Source: Epiperipatus broadwayi (lineage: Eukaryota > Onychophora > Udeonychophora > Euonychophora > Peripatidae). From it: a DNA stretch of 64,000 bases. The DNA lies in the NCBI GenBank assembly GCA_028023455.1, contig JAQFVV010006698.1, positions 186,001 to 250,000 on the forward strand, written 5' to 3'. Made by a program: the position numbers and the translations under genes. Numbering within the stretch: the first letter of the stretch is position 1; each line of letters starts with the position of its first letter. Under the pieces are notes generated by a model. That model made no database searches. It saw only the letters and a program-made list of their open reading frames with translations, and was not told where the DNA came from. Positions 12,605 to 28,661 of this stretch are shown here, piece by piece.

Positions 12605-12903
12605 GGCCTCCGCTATTCCTCTAAATTAATGAAACAAAATAATTAGACAATAAAAACGGATTAATAGGTTTGCGGTCTAAATCTTTTCTTCCCAATTTTA
12701 TTAAAAATTGTCAACTCGATCTTCTCGATAACGTACGATAAAAAAGGAATCTTTCGCAAAGCATTTCTAATTGCTTTGCGCTAAAAACAGTGTTTAAAAA
12801 TTATTTAAAACGTATATAGTTAAATCAGGTATACGTGAAGCTAATGGCGGACAAAAGAGGCGTTATCAAAGAGATCAAGTTGGCACACAAAAGAAACTGA
12901 CTT
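12605..12903. repeat. Right arm of the 299-bp inverted repeat
   Basis: Starts GGCCTCCGCTATTCC and ends AAGAAACTGACTT, mirroring 12161 to 11863. It carries the same CGCAAAGCA/TGCTTTGCG hairpin. The similarity stops abruptly at both ends; the outer flanks differ and show no target-site duplication. Confidence 0.95.
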
Positions 12904-13504
12904 GTATTTAATTAACAAACATAAATAAAACCGGAAAGAGATTTTACTGAACAAAAATTAACTATTAAACTTAACCGCAAGGGAATACTAAATATTTACA
13001 CAGGTTAGTGAGGAAGAATAGCGAAGGGAAAAAGGTTACATATAGATAGATGATCACACAATATATATATATTTAAGGTTAGTCTTATAAAATGGTTACA
13101 TAGCAAATACATATCAATTCAATGAAGCAATTAAACAAATATATGAACAAAAGGTAGCATACGAAATAGTTCAATAGAGGAGATACGATTACCGTCCTTT
13201 TTCCTTGGTCATGTTCCGTACGGCGTTCGTGGCTTGATCCGACCGTCGACAGGTATTTGTCCGGACAATGAAAACATGTAGTATGGTTTCATGAAAAGTT
13301 CTCCAGACACGGCACAGAGTTCAGATGACTATTGAGTGGATATTAAGGCATTTTGAATGGTATTCCGGAACCTCGGCGATAGGCAAAGCTATTTATTTGC
13401 CTAGCCAAGCATATTCATTTCCCTCAAAATACTGTTGCTTTTAACTTGAGCATGTTCAAACCTCTCCATGATTTTGAAGATGGCAGTTGTCTACTTTTTT
13501 AAAT
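12904..13504. other. Unassigned stretch with a GC-richer patch
   Basis: Mostly AT-rich, but 13190-13270 is noticeably richer in G+C and CpG (around CCGTACGGCGTTCGTGG). No homologous protein was recognised in any frame. Confidence 0.5.
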
Positions 13505-13640
13505 AAAATCTCCACAAGCAAAATCTGAAAAAGTTCTCCAAAGAAAAATCTGAATGCACCTTGCAATAGCAGATCTGAATGAAACTTGCAAGAGCAAACT
13601 CTGATATCACTCTTCCAATAGCAAAATCTGAATAATCTCC
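13505..13640. repeat. Short degenerate repeats around AGCAAAATCTGAA
   Basis: The phrase AGCAAAATCTGAA and variants (AGCAGATCTGAAT, AGCAAACTCTGAT) recur about every 25-40 bases, four or five times. A decayed minisatellite is the simplest reading. Confidence 0.6.
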
Positions 13641-15454
13641 TCTTTTGTTCTTTCCCTTTTATAACTTTTTTTCTTAGCTACCTTCTATTGTTTGTATGAT
13701 CTGAGATCTTGATAAGCCTCCCCATGCTCCTTTGTTTTAAAGCAACATTTTCTAAAAATAACTTTAACTTTTTTACTGTAACTTTCTTACTTCAAAGTTT
13801 GAACTCTCTTAATTAAAAAGAAAGAAAGAGAAGGCCATCTTTAATTACACTTAAATGGCTCACTAATTAAAACTATACATTCTTTTAGAAAATGTTGGCA
13901 GGCTTATCTCAAAATCAAATCATACTAAATATTTTAACAGAATTTTAACAACAATATATTATTATTTTTTATAGTAGAATAAGCATTTTATTTCAGCAGA
14001 ATTTTGCATTAACTCATATATATACGCTAGATGTATATATATGTTTGACTAATAGGTTAAGCACTTTTTCTTAATAGAATGAAATTTATTTAAAACAAAA
14101 TATTTAAATATAATACACATTTAATAAGCATAATTATTTTTAACTCTAATGCAAAACCCTGCTGATATTGAACTATAAACTTAATTTAGGTCTACAATAT
14201 TAATTAAGTTTATAGGAAGATGTGAAGCATGGATCGGGCTTCAGATCCATTGCTTCAGTATCCACATTCTGAAATCCTAGGTAACAACATTTTCTTATTT
14301 CCATTTCTAATTAAAGTAGCCATAGCATTAATTTGAAGCCTCCCAGAATAAGTTAATGAATGAACTATATAGCATGCATAAAGAACTATTGATGTGCGTG
14401 TTTTATAAATGTCACATATGAATTCAGAGTGTGTGTGTATGGTCTTTATATAAAAATACCTTTATTTATGTTAGTGAAGATTCATAAAAGTATTCAAAAA
14501 TTAGAATAATAAATGTTTAATTAAAATAAATTATATTTAAATGTAATTTTGTTGGTCAATTCTTTACCACTAATTGAAGCAATAATTCGTTATTGTACTA
14601 CAATTGATTGAGCTAATCATTGATATTTTGAGCTCTGTATTATGGGCCTACTGTCCAAACACATTAGTTCTCATAACTAGCTGGCACCTGAGGTTTACCT
14701 CAAAACAAATAAAGTGCTTGAATAGTTGGGGTTTGAATCATTCAGTTGAGGTGGGCCACGGTTCAAAAATGTGATCATGTTATGCAGTCTGACTGTGGGT
14801 ATTGTCATTAGCTCTGCTATCGATGGTATTCTCCCATCTGCTTGAATCACCTGTCCATTAACATAATATTTATAATAAAAAATTATAAATTTATGATAAA
14901 TATGATTTAAACCCAGTTAAAATGAGCAAATAGAGTTTACTGAATCAATCCTCTGAATGCACCCAGCACAGTATATAATTACAAGTAACAGCAAATTAAC
15001 GTGATTAAAACTTGTTTTTGTTTTTCAAAAATGTACCTTTAAAGGTTTTTGCAATGATATATATTACAGAGGCTTTGACTATATAGAAAAACTGAACTGA
15101 GATCAGACCCATATAGCTATCTAGCTTGTTAGGCTGAGTTTGAAGACTTTACCAGTCTGAAAAATTTCATGCTTATAAACTGATAGAAACTTTTTGCATA
15201 AACACTTGGAGTCAGTGTTTAGATCTAGTTTCTGGCTTTATGCTTCACTGATTATAGCAAATTAGCTTAAAATTAGCTGATCTGAAAGTGGGCAAAATGA
15301 AAGAGATAGTGAATTCTGACTCTTTTGTTGTTTATGTAAACAAACGTATGCTTGGTCGGTGTTTTTGGTAAATCACCATCTATTGATCATAAATACAAGC
15401 GACAGCAAGTTAACGTGATTAAAACTTGTTTTTGTTTTTCACACACACACATAT
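13641..15454. other. AT-rich stretch with a hairpin and a 48-bp direct repeat
   Basis: No gene recognised. A near-perfect hairpin lies at 14223-14257 (TGAAGCATGGATC against GATCCATTGCTTCA). A phrase of about 48 bases (ACAGCAAATTAACGTGATTA...) near 14981 recurs near 15393, just before the TAGA tract. A degenerate tRNA B-box-like GGTTTGAATCA occurs near 14728. Confidence 0.6.
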
Positions 15455-15596
<142 letters not shown>

Positions 15597-16353
15597 TAAT
15601 AACTTATTTCCTTCCTTTAAATAATCATTCATTTTTTGTTTGTGTTTAATCTGTCTGACCATATTTCCCTTGTATTGTTGTCTTATAGCAGTTACATCAC
15701 AATCAACTAGATAATTATAATAAAGATTAGTTTTTGTGCATGCATTTTCATAACTGAATTAAAATGCATATTTATAATATGATAAAGTGAGGGGTTTAAA
15801 TGTATGTGATAATTTATGGATCTTCAGTTATAATGCTTGTGAATCATTTCATTTTCGTATTGAAATGGATTTTAATATCTTTATTTTCATTGATATATTT
15901 CTTTGGAGAGAATGTTATCATAATGGACAGAATCGAATTAGGCACAAATGATGTGTAAATGATATTGGAGGGATAATCATATATTAGTATTTCTGTGAGA
16001 ATATTAGACTATTGTCCACAAAATATTGAAGAATTTTACATTATTAAAAGAGCATCAATTATTATATAGGTATGTAAAAAACAGTGGTTTAAGAAAACCT
16101 GTTTTCATTAATCAGATGGAGAGAGAAACAATAATAAAATAAAATAAAAAATTATTAAATAGAAATAAATGTTTTAAAATTAAAAAAAAAAAATGTATGA
16201 CAGGATATTGTATTTGAATTGGACTGACCATTAGTTGCTATGTGATTGATGAAACGTGTTTCTGTCAAATATAATACTTTTATATATACTAACACACACA
16301 TATACACACATTGTTATATTTCATATATATTTATATAAATGATAATATATACA

Positions 16354-16355
<2 letters not shown>
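15597..16355. other. AT-rich stretch upstream of protease exon A
   Basis: I looked here for the exon carrying the His57 motif (T-A-A-H-C) and did not find it on either strand. Nothing else recognised. Confidence 0.6.

Positions 16356-16438
<83 letters not shown>
16356..16438. repeat. (TA)n microsatellite
   Basis: Pure TA tract ending 30 bases before the exon A splice acceptor. It gives a false open frame of alternating Ile-Tyr that runs into the exon. Confidence 0.97.
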
Positions 16439-16442
<4 letters not shown>

Positions 16443-16468
16443 TTTATAAAAACACTTTTTTGTGATAG

Positions 16469-16752
16469 ATATAATTCAACAGAAAGTATGGCAGTCGTAA
16501 GTGGAAAATTATATCCTTCAGATTATGATTTCTTTCATATATCTAAGGAGTATCAAATAGAAAACTTTTATCCACATGAAAATTTTACTGAGAGTATTGG
16601 AACACAAAGTGGGTCATATGACATCGGCTTAATTAAATTAAAACATAAACTCCAATTTTCTAATTTAGTACAACCTCTTTGTATATTGGGGGAAGGAAAA
16701 CATTTTCAGCAAATAAATGGACATGTGTTTGGATGGGGTAAAAGAAGTCATG
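16469..16752 (+). CDS. Serine protease (S1) exon A, catalytic Asp102 region
   Basis: Exon of a chymotrypsin-fold secreted protease. The acceptor is TTTTTTGTGATAG at 16468 and the donor ATG|GTAAGT after 16752. It encodes 94 whole codons (YNSTESMAVV to GWGKRSH) plus split codons at each end. SYDIGLIKL is the Asp102 motif, VQPLCI the interdomain Cys122, and HVFGWG the conserved GWG. N-glycosylation sequons NST and NFT occur. The exon ends in phase 1 (G|GT), and the next exon begins AT, giving a joined Asp codon. His57 should be about ten residues before this exon and is not seen nearby. The protease subfamily (clip-domain, venom or clotting-type) cannot be told from this part. Confidence 0.88.
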
Positions 16753-17028
16753 GTAAGTTGATTTTAAAATACCATAATTTTAACATATTCAAATACAAAA
16801 TCAAACGACTATTTATAATGTGGGACTTGTCTAATATATATGCAGTGCAATATGCAATAAAATTCAATGCATTATCATATTATCATAAATTTATATAGGC
16901 ACAACTAAAATGAAACATGTTTTATGCAAGCATTTCACCTCAAACATAAAACCTGTAAAATCATTTATACCTCTACTCTTCAACATTTTGGAAAATCTGT
17001 AACAATAAATATTTAATACATTACAAAT

Positions 17029-17144
<116 letters not shown>

Positions 17145-17381
17145 TTTTATACCTGTATTTGGTCCACAATATATGTAATATACAAATCATTATATATATA
17201 AAATACAGTAAAATTTACATAAATTATATTATTTTTAGAAGTACTTTCGACTATACATGTTGTAAACTTTATCAACTGTATAAGATTGAATCATCAAAAT
17301 GAATAATCAAAATGAGACAGCCTTTAACAATAGCCATAGATCAATTCAGATTTTCCACAATTCTGTTATTTTAACACTCGA

Positions 17382-17999
17382 TTATTGATGATTCATTAAC
17401 ATTTGACGATTTCTTGAAATCAACATTGCCTCTTTTATTTTATGTTTATTATGACAATGTTCAATTTGAATAATTTTCATATTTTTATAATCAAATTTAA
17501 ATTCATATTGACAACATTTATTATGATCAAATATAACAGGTGATGAATGTTTATTTACATCTATTCTAGATTGTTTCTCTTTTTGAATCCTATTATATAA
17601 AAGCATATGCTCTTTTATTCTCTTCTCAAATGTACACTTAGGTTCACTGATGTATTGTAAGCCACATCCACATATCAATTTATATATAATATAATTTTGA
17701 TTAAACTTTGAATTTTGAATTTTAGAGTTATTAAGTAATCTATTTATAATATTTGCTGAGAAAAAAGCAATATGACACAAACCATTATAAATTCTCATAA
17801 TAAACTTGACCTGTTCATCTGATATAAATGAGTTTGAAATCCATTTTATTTTGATATTATTTTTAATTTTATTATATTGTTGATTCCTTTTAAATTTTTT
17901 AAAAATATTAGTACTAGCATTTTTATAATAACCAATTTTCAACAAGTCATTAACAAATAAATGTACATTTTTTATTTTAGCACTAGAATATTTGCACAA
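17382..17999 (-). pseudogene. Penelope-like element, C-terminal GIY-YIG endonuclease fragment
   Basis: The minus-strand frame of 205 codons contains NYIIYKLICGCGLQYISEPK, then FEKRIKEHMLLYNR and SSPVIFDHNKCCQYEF, which matches the GIY-YIG endonuclease tail of Penelope-like retroelements (I/VYKL..CGLQYIG, R.KEH, H...C). The second motif has Ser-Glu-Pro where Gly-Arg-Thr is usual, so the domain is probably inactive. The RT domain is absent; 5' of the fragment the sequence runs into a palindrome at 17979-18148. Other PLE copies in this window differ clearly in sequence, so this is a third PLE lineage here. Confidence 0.8.
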
Positions 18000-18148
18000 T
18001 TGTTCATTTTAAAATAAGAATGATTTCAATCCAGACAACTTATTACATAAAGGTACACTATGAATCACATGTACCTATAAGTCATAAGTTGTCTGGATTG
18101 AAATCATTCTTATTTCAAAATGAAAATTTGTGCAAATATTCTAGAGCA
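17979..18148. repeat. Palindrome: two 64-bp inverted arms, 41-bp spacer
   Basis: The arm 17979-18042 (with ATGATTTCAATCCAGACAAC) pairs with 18084-18148 (GTTGTCTGGATTGAAATCAT), with a few mismatches and a one- or two-base offset. GGTAC/GTACC pairs inside the spacer. The left arm overlaps the 5' end of the PLE fragment, so the start of that fragment is present twice in inverted orientation. Confidence 0.9.
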
Positions 18149-18170
18149 TTTCATTCCAGCAGATGTATGT

Positions 18171-18900
18171 TCGAGAAGTTCATTTTATTATATATTCATT
18201 ATGGTTAATAAGAGACCTTCAGATGTTCTAGGCTGATCAGAAACTAGAGTACAGTGGTATACTTCTGATTGACAACAATTTTTTTTCATGTTCCCAAAAT
18301 ATGTTTCATTTGCACAGACTGGAAGATATAGTAGGTATACCAAGAATAACACTGCTAAAAGTTTTTTCAGGCCTATTTATATGTGGCCCTCATTTTTTTT
18401 ATTCTTCCAAATCAGTTTGATGAAATTTAATATCAAATTTATTAATTGAATTTTCATTGACTGTTAATTTATATTTCTTTTTAGATTAATCTAATTGTGG
18501 ATAAGATATAACTTTTAACTATTCCCATAAGTTATTTGTAACCATTGCTAATTAATTATTTCCATTCCATCTTTGCTTATCACTTGCGTAATCTTTGATT
18601 CTGACTTAACTTTTTTATTATAAACTTTGTTATCTGTTTTTAATTCAATAGTATTTTATATGCACACATACATTTTTTAATGTATTTAAAATTGATTCTT
18701 TCATTTACACACCCTCTTTCTTACTTCTGTATGTAATTAAATTAACATTGACACATAAATTTTCATTTCTTTTAAATAAATGAAAAAAGAGCATTTTTAA
18801 TTTTCATGTAAAAGCTTTTAAATTTTATCTAGTTATATATTTCACTCTCCCCTTTTAATTGCTTTCCTTTTTTTCCTTACTCTAGCAAACTTCTATAAAT
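18171..18900. repeat. Dispersed repeat family X, copy 1
   Basis: Shares long blocks in the same order with 35960-36745, for example TTTCATTTGCACAGACTGGA, AGTAGGTATACCA and GAGCATTTTTAATTTTCATG. Divergence is moderate with indels. No coding is seen in either copy, so the type of element is unknown. Confidence 0.8.
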
Positions 18901-19828
18901 AATGACACAGCTTTCTTTTTTCATTCTCCCTATTGCCATCTGTGCTGAGGTTTTAGAACAAAATTAAAAAAAAAACTCATTTAAGCCTTTTAATATTGAC
19001 TTTGGACTTTCTAATACTTATAATTTTTGCCTATTTTTGTATAAAATTTTATTATAAATATGTAATGCTTAATTAGCAATATATTAGACACTCCCCTAAC
19101 ATAACACCACTCCCTGACATCAATTTGACCATTTTATCTTTTAACAACATTATAAATATATATTATTTATGTTTATGCTATTATACAAATGTTTTTTACA
19201 CCTGGAACTACACATTCTGAGGACAATCTTCTTTGATTATTCTTTTCTTCTTTGTTGGCAGACAACATTGCTTACAATGGTTTGCTGCTGGATTATGACC
19301 ACCTAACAATACTACCTTTTATAGTAAGACAGGGATTTTAAGACAAGTTGGATGTAGGATTTGACTGGATTAGTCCAACTTACATGTACGTAAAATGAAG
19401 CTTTATATCCCAGGTTTTTTTACCATATGTTTGTATGAGTCCAAAACCTGCTCCATTGGAAGTACACCAGAACACAAATGAAAATAGTTCTAATGGCAGA
19501 ATTCATCTACTATCCAATTTGACTTATGCTTTGGAAATAATGTATAAAATATAGGGCTGTTTCCCAAAGAAGTGATTCATGTTTTACTCCGATTCTTCCC
19601 AATGTGAATATTTACAGAATAAATGGATGGTACCTGAACTTCCTGAGAATCCTCACCCTGAGAATACTTTCCTGTTAGTTCTTTATGAGTACTATTTTCA
19701 CCCAGCCTACAGTGATACACTTTTACACCTTCCCTGAAAAAAACTCACTTCTATACTTCCTACTCTCCTTTCTTGAATTATAATCCATTGTAAACTTTTA
19801 ACAAACTTAAAATTTATATTTCATTTAT

Positions 19829-19868
<40 letters not shown>

Positions 19869-20089
19869 TATTAACACTTATGAACATTATTTTAACCATT
19901 TATTTCACTTTATTTTATTTACATGTGTATTCAAATAACTTTTATTTGATTGTGTCTCATCAAAAACACGTCATTTCCTTTCTTTATATCTTTAAAAATT
20001 ATTATTGACATATTTTTTTTTATTTACTAATGATGTCTCAATTCTATAGTATAATGGTCAGAAAAAAAATGGAGACTTACTGTATTTGC
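18901..20089. other. AT-rich stretch with a (TTTA)n tract
   Basis: (TTTA)n at about 19827-19869. No gene or clear repeat family otherwise. Confidence 0.6.
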
Positions 20090-20960
20090 CATACAGGGTG
20101 TCACCAGGCCATTTGAACCTGGAAAATTCGTATAATAGACAGATCCTTTAATAAAATATTCAAACTATAACTTTACATTAACACAAACAAAAAAAACATT
20201 TATTGACACATATATAACATTTAAAATTAAGGAATAAATTAATCTTAAATTTGTTATTGTTTTTAAATTTAATTTATTATTATAGAAAGTCCACACAGAT
20301 TGACATTTTAATAATATTTTTACTTTATAATATTGAGTATAGATAGGCTACATAGATTACTCAGTTAAAAACTTTTCAAAAACAATTATTCAATTTCAAA
20401 CTAAAAGTTCATAGTCAAAACAATTTGCTTCCTAATATATGGATGCAACCAATGCTATATGGAGATGCTAGTATAAAACAATGCTGACAGGAATGTGCAT
20501 ATACAGTGTGGTTATACTTGAAGAGAAATGATCCTCGCTCAGAGCTGGATTGAGCATTTGTCTGGTGAAGAAAATCATTAGGAAAATATATATTCAAAAT
20601 TCTCTGAAATTTTGAATTGCGAGCTTAACCTATTTACTATTACAACCCAGAGTAAAAAGCAAAGCAATGGTGTGGAAAATACATCCACATCCATTGTAAT
20701 GCATTGACTACACTTTTGCATCATGCATTTATATTGGGCTTATTCTAACAAACTTCACATTTCTTCAATATAAACACCCATATATTCCTCCACCAGCATC
20801 AACTTAACTACAAAACAAATAGCCTAAAATTAAACCCTTTTAAAATAAACATAAACAAATTTAAATAGAAAGTTATTAAATTCAAAATTGTTGAGGGAAA
20901 TTCACAATAAAGTAAACCCAATGGCACTCATCATAAAGTGCCACATTAACAACAACTTAC
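20090..20960. repeat. Divergent relative of the 2.2-kb element at 53.5 and 56.5 kb
   Basis: GTCACCAGGCCATTTGAACC near 20100 matches the GCGCCATCTAGGCATTTGAA block near the start of the 2.2-kb elements. A second block near 20330 (GAGTATAGATAGGCTACATA) matches GAATATAGATCGGTTACATA there. A hairpin near 20922 (GGCACTCATCATAAAGTGCC) corresponds to hairpins at 54181 and 57084. Strongly diverged. Confidence 0.6.
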
Positions 20961-22650
20961 AATATATACTGAAATAGTCGACCTTAGTTCAAGGTCAAGT
21001 GTCACACTTTTACCACTGTCCATGTGTCATCATTTTTTTTGTAAAATGTATATTATAGTAGCGTATATACGTAATTAAAAATATTAGGTAATTTTGTATT
21101 TTTTAAAAAATTGTATTTTTATATTTTAATAAGTTATAATTTTCTTTTTCATAAAATAAAATATAAATTCAAGATAACTGTCTGATATAATTAAGGGGGT
21201 GGCAAGTTTGTCTTATGATTTTAAACCACGAAGTTGTAAATTAAAATTAAAAAAGTAAAAGCTAAAACAAAGCTAATGCATTTTAGTTAGCTATTAATAT
21301 TGTTTTATTCAAATCCATTTCCAAGCAATAAATTGATTTCAATGGATATTAGACAGTTATCTTAAAACTGAATCTTTACTAACAATAGAGTAAAGATTCT
21401 TCTAAAATGGAGATCCATTAGAGGCAAGAAATCTATTTTAGAATAAATTTTCTCTAAGGAGCCAAAAACTGATATAAATAAAGCTAAAAATCTATTATGT
21501 TAGAGTTGGGTCAGTCGTTTCTAGGTGACTTCATGTCCGTTTGAAATTTAGGAGAACCAAATTGCCATCCTCCATCTTCAGCCGAGCCTTGCCACAATGT
21601 AGCCCCAAAGAATGCCACCTGCCACAGCAAATTCACCGGTGCCTCCAAAAAATCTTGAGGTAACCAGCCAAAAGAATGTATACACCTTATTCACCTTTAA
21701 CTATGTAAATTAATTTGTAAGCTAAAAATTTTGTTATAGTTAATGTTTTCTAAAAGCTTTGTTAACCCTTTATATCAATTCTTTGCTGCCTAATTATTAT
21801 TTCATCCAACTCACGCTTATTATTTTTACTAGTTAGTGTGGTTATGATTTAAGTTTGTGAATATTTTTATATTTTCCTCTTTTATTTTTAAATGCCACTA
21901 AAAAAATTAACCTTACGAACTTCTATTACACAGGGAAGGGGTGGGGAATTAAAATGAATTATTATTAATTATTTTAAATACTTTGTAAGTTTGGGTTATA
22001 TTTTAAATGAATATTTTTATCTAAATGTTTTGTCGTAAATTTATATGAAACGTATAAATATTTTGCAATCCGGGGTGGCTATTAGTGTCCGTTAGTGTTA
22101 TAAATTTTATTATTGATCATTATCACCACAAAGACTGGTGACTTAACTTTATTTTGTAATTTGCATCCTTGAGTTTTTTAATTACTATATTAAAATATTG
22201 ATTCAGGAAGTAGGGAGCAATGCAAGCTTTATTAATACTAGTTAATTTATAATCAATGACTTTATATTATGTACATCATTATACTCGCATGTTATTACGT
22301 ATTTTTTAAACAATTTAAGGCTTTTCTTTAATAGTTAAATTTATTAATTTTATATTTTTATGACAGTATTGCTAGTGTAACAGTCAGAATCGTCTATCTC
22401 CCTAACACACTGCAGAATTCAAACCCCAGACATGAAACTGAACATTCTAGGAGGGGTTGCCTTCTAGATACTAAGTTTGAATCTAAAGTCCAAATTTCAC
22501 AGCGCCATCTATGTGATAATGCATCTGATGGCACTACTAGTATAACCTTTGACCGGTGCCTGGTGGTCAGGGAGAAACCAAAGACTCTATACTAAAAGAA
22601 GCTTGGGTGGCTAATTAACGTCTATGGATTTACAAAAGAAATGCAGAAAA

Positions 22651-22656
<6 letters not shown>
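20961..22656. other. AT-rich stretch, with a less AT-rich patch at 21510-21660
   Basis: The patch at 21510-21660 has better base balance and ends in a donor-like GAG|GTAACC, but no protein was recognised. At 22500-22540 the phrase CAGCGCCATCTATGTG occurs, seen in repeats of this window. Nothing else supported. Confidence 0.5.

Positions 22657-22694
<38 letters not shown>
22657..22694. repeat. (TA)n microsatellite
   Basis: Pure TA tract of about 38 bases. Confidence 0.95.
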
Positions 22695-26078
<3,384 letters not shown>

Positions 26079-26119
26079 AAGCGTAGTCACTTATATATAT
26101 ATATATATAAGTGACTACG

Positions 26120-26150
<31 letters not shown>
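26079..26150. repeat. Inverted repeat folded around a TA tract
   Basis: AAGCGTAGTCACTT (26079-26092), then (TA)n, then AAGTGACTACGCTT (26109-26122), followed by more TA. The arms are perfect over 14 bases. Confidence 0.93.
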
Positions 26151-26153
<3 letters not shown>

Positions 26154-26543
26154 AAACTCATCATCAATTATGTTCAAATAAATATTTATGTTTTAAACTT
26201 AATCCAGTTGTTTGAATCTCATTATTGATATTTATATTTATGCATATTCGTAACTTAATATCTTGGGTTCACTCAATATCTCATCATCATCTCCAGATGA
26301 GTCTCATGTAAAATGTTGTAGCACTGGGGTGGGATGTAATGAATTTATGTGGTATCACCGTAGATGTTGTTCATAATGTTATAGATTTGGGGAATGGGCA
26401 AATAGGTTAGAATTCATGATTGCTTTTGACCTGTGTATCTCGCACTTGATTGGATTTGGGGTACTTTTGCCTAGATTCTAAATGTTGTTGGATGGACATA
26501 CATTTTCGACCGGTACAATACCAATAAATACATTTAGACACTC

Positions 26544-26554
26544 AGCATGAGGTG

Positions 26555-26600
<46 letters not shown>

Positions 26601-26608
26601 CTCATGCT
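26544..26608. repeat. Inverted repeat folded around a TA tract
   Basis: AGCATGAGGTGT (26544-26555), a TA tract of about 38 bases, then ACACCTCATGCT (26597-26608). The left arm is half of a second, smaller hairpin GACACTCAGCATGAGGTGTC at 26537-26556. Confidence 0.93.
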
Positions 26609-26834
26609 ATATATATATAATATATATATAAAACCAAAACTGTCTAACACTATACTAGCAAAAATAAAAATGCAAAACCATAAAACAATACAGTACTAGA
26701 TTAAATTCAAAATTTTACCAAAATCCTTACACAACCATGGTTTCATCTACTACAAATAGACCTTCTCAAGTGAAAATCAACCTAAAGGAAAACATATATA
26801 TATATACAAACAAACAAACAAACCTTCCCATAAT

Positions 26835-28353
26835 TCATTTCAAACTCCACCTTCCCTTAATATCAAAAGAAGTCTTCATAAGATTGATAGCCTCAGAATC
26901 AAGGAGTTTTATCATCAAAGTCTCCTTTATTCTTCTTTTTAACTCATTCTTTTCATAAAAAATAACCGAAGCATTGTCAAACAATATTCTATGACCTGTA
27001 TTCAATTCATGAATATATAAAGCTGAGTTAAGATACCTATGTTTAACTCTACTTATATGAACCTTAACCCTTTCCTTAAGGCTAAATTTACTCTGGCCTA
27101 CATAAAATTTACCACAACTACATGGAATTTTATAAACAATACCAGGAATAGACCTACTATCAATAGACTGCTTAGAACCATTAAGTAATGAATTCAAATC
27201 AGAACCTTTCCTCCATGCAACCTTCTTTCCACCTAACAAATGACTATTCCTATAAACCAAATTATAAATTGATGCTTTAAATGGTAAAGACATATAATCA
27301 TCATCCTTACCAACAAAATTCTTATCATCCAAATCACGACTATAAACATTATTATTAAATACCACTTTTTTAATAAAATCATGACTATAACCCAATTCTA
27401 CATATTCAGCAGCAAATTGACTTTTTTGAATATCAGCATCATTATTAAAATTATTAAGCCTTCTATTCCGACAACAAAAATTCAACAAAGACATTTTTTT
27501 ATGTATAAAAGGCTGATAACTATCAGGCCTAATCATATTTCTCAAATTTTTAGGTTTTATAAAATGACTACAAAACAAAACATCATTAACCTTCTCAACA
27601 TTTAAATCTAAAAACTTTAATTTTACAAAATCAAAACCACCCCCCTCAATTGTAAACTTAATACTAGAATCAAAACCATTCAATCCACATAAAAACTCTT
27701 CTAATTTCTCTTTCTGAATAACAAACAAACAATCATCAACATACCTAACAAATAATTTAATAGAACCTGAAAACATATTAATAATACTACACTCCAAATA
27801 ATCAATATAGACAGCACACATCAATGGAGAAATGACATAACCAATAACCCAACCTTCTCTAATCTTATAAAACACATCATCCTCTAACAGCAAAAGCAAA
27901 TCATGAAAAACCTTAATCTTATCTGCAGAAAAACATTCTAATTTTTTTAAAATTGAAAGAAAAACATCAATACTTTTTAATCTATTAACCGATTGGTACA
28001 TATTTTCAATGTCTAAACTACCAAAAACACAATCATCATCCAAAACAAAACCATTTATTTTCTTAAAAGCTTCAAAGGAAGAAGAAACACAAAATTGACC
28101 CAGTTTTATGTAATCCTTAAAATATCTTATAATAAATTTTGATATTTTATCAACAATTCCTCCTGTAAAATCAAAAATACATCTCAAAGGAAAATTATCT
28201 TTATGAGACTTCAAATTAAAGAAAACCTTTGGAGCCACAAAATCACTAGGGTAACAATTTAAATAAGTAGCTCTATCAAAAATCTTTTTATTTCCATAAC
28301 TTTCATAATCTTAATTAATTTAGATTTTATTTTTTTACCAGGATCAGAATCTA
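26835..28353 (-). pseudogene. Penelope-like RT/GIY-YIG protein, 5'-truncated copy
   Basis: An open frame of 467 codons runs from 28238 to the stop at 26835; upstream, a one-base deletion (GGAAATAAAAAG versus GGAAAATAAAAAG) puts the remaining text out of frame. Motifs in order: LKSHKDNFPLRCIFDF, LDIENMYQSV (RT motif A), GWVIGYVISPLMCAV (motif B region), LFVRYVDDCLFVI (catalytic YVDD), then the GIY-YIG domain GIVYKIPCSCGKFYVGQSKF with LKERVKVH and a C-terminal Glu. Compared with the plus copy it lacks seven residues (SMYFMSN) before DVFYKIREG. The N-terminal third is missing, so it cannot be autonomous. Confidence 0.93.
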
Positions 28354-28661
28354 AAATAATATTATTATTATTAATTTTTTGTTTTTGTTTATTACTTATT
28401 ATTATTTGTTTGTATTTGTATAGGTATTAATTTTCTTTTAGTATGTGGCAGTTTTATTAGATAATTATAGTGTTAGGCAGTTTTAGTTTTCTAATTAGGT
28501 GTACTGTTTAATATTTTGAATAATGTTTTATAGTTTAGTGAATTTTATATTTTATTTGCTTTGTTTTGTGTATTTGTATTATTAATTTGTATTATTTTGT
28601 ATTATTTGTTTGTTATTATTTGTATTATTTTGTTTTGTATAGTTATTAATTTTCTTTCAGT
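28354..28661 (+). repeat. 5' region of the + Penelope element with an internal direct repeat
   Basis: T-rich. TATTAATTTTCTTTTAGTAT at about 28426 and the near-identical TATTAATTTTCTTTCAGTAT at about 28645 are about 219 bases apart; both run on into GTGGCAG. The second copy provides the ATG at 28662, directly after a pyrimidine tract and CAG that would make a good 3' splice site. This fits a tandem pLTR arrangement, with an intron possible but not shown. Confidence 0.6.

Noticed and set aside
16311-16468. Open frame of alternating Ile-Tyr running into protease exon A
   Set aside because: It is the translation of a (TA)n tract; the real exon starts at the acceptor at 16468.
27381-27605. Open frames antisense to the GIY-YIG coding (also 30292-30516)
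   Set aside because: They are shadows of the Penelope protein on the other strand, present in both copies for that reason.
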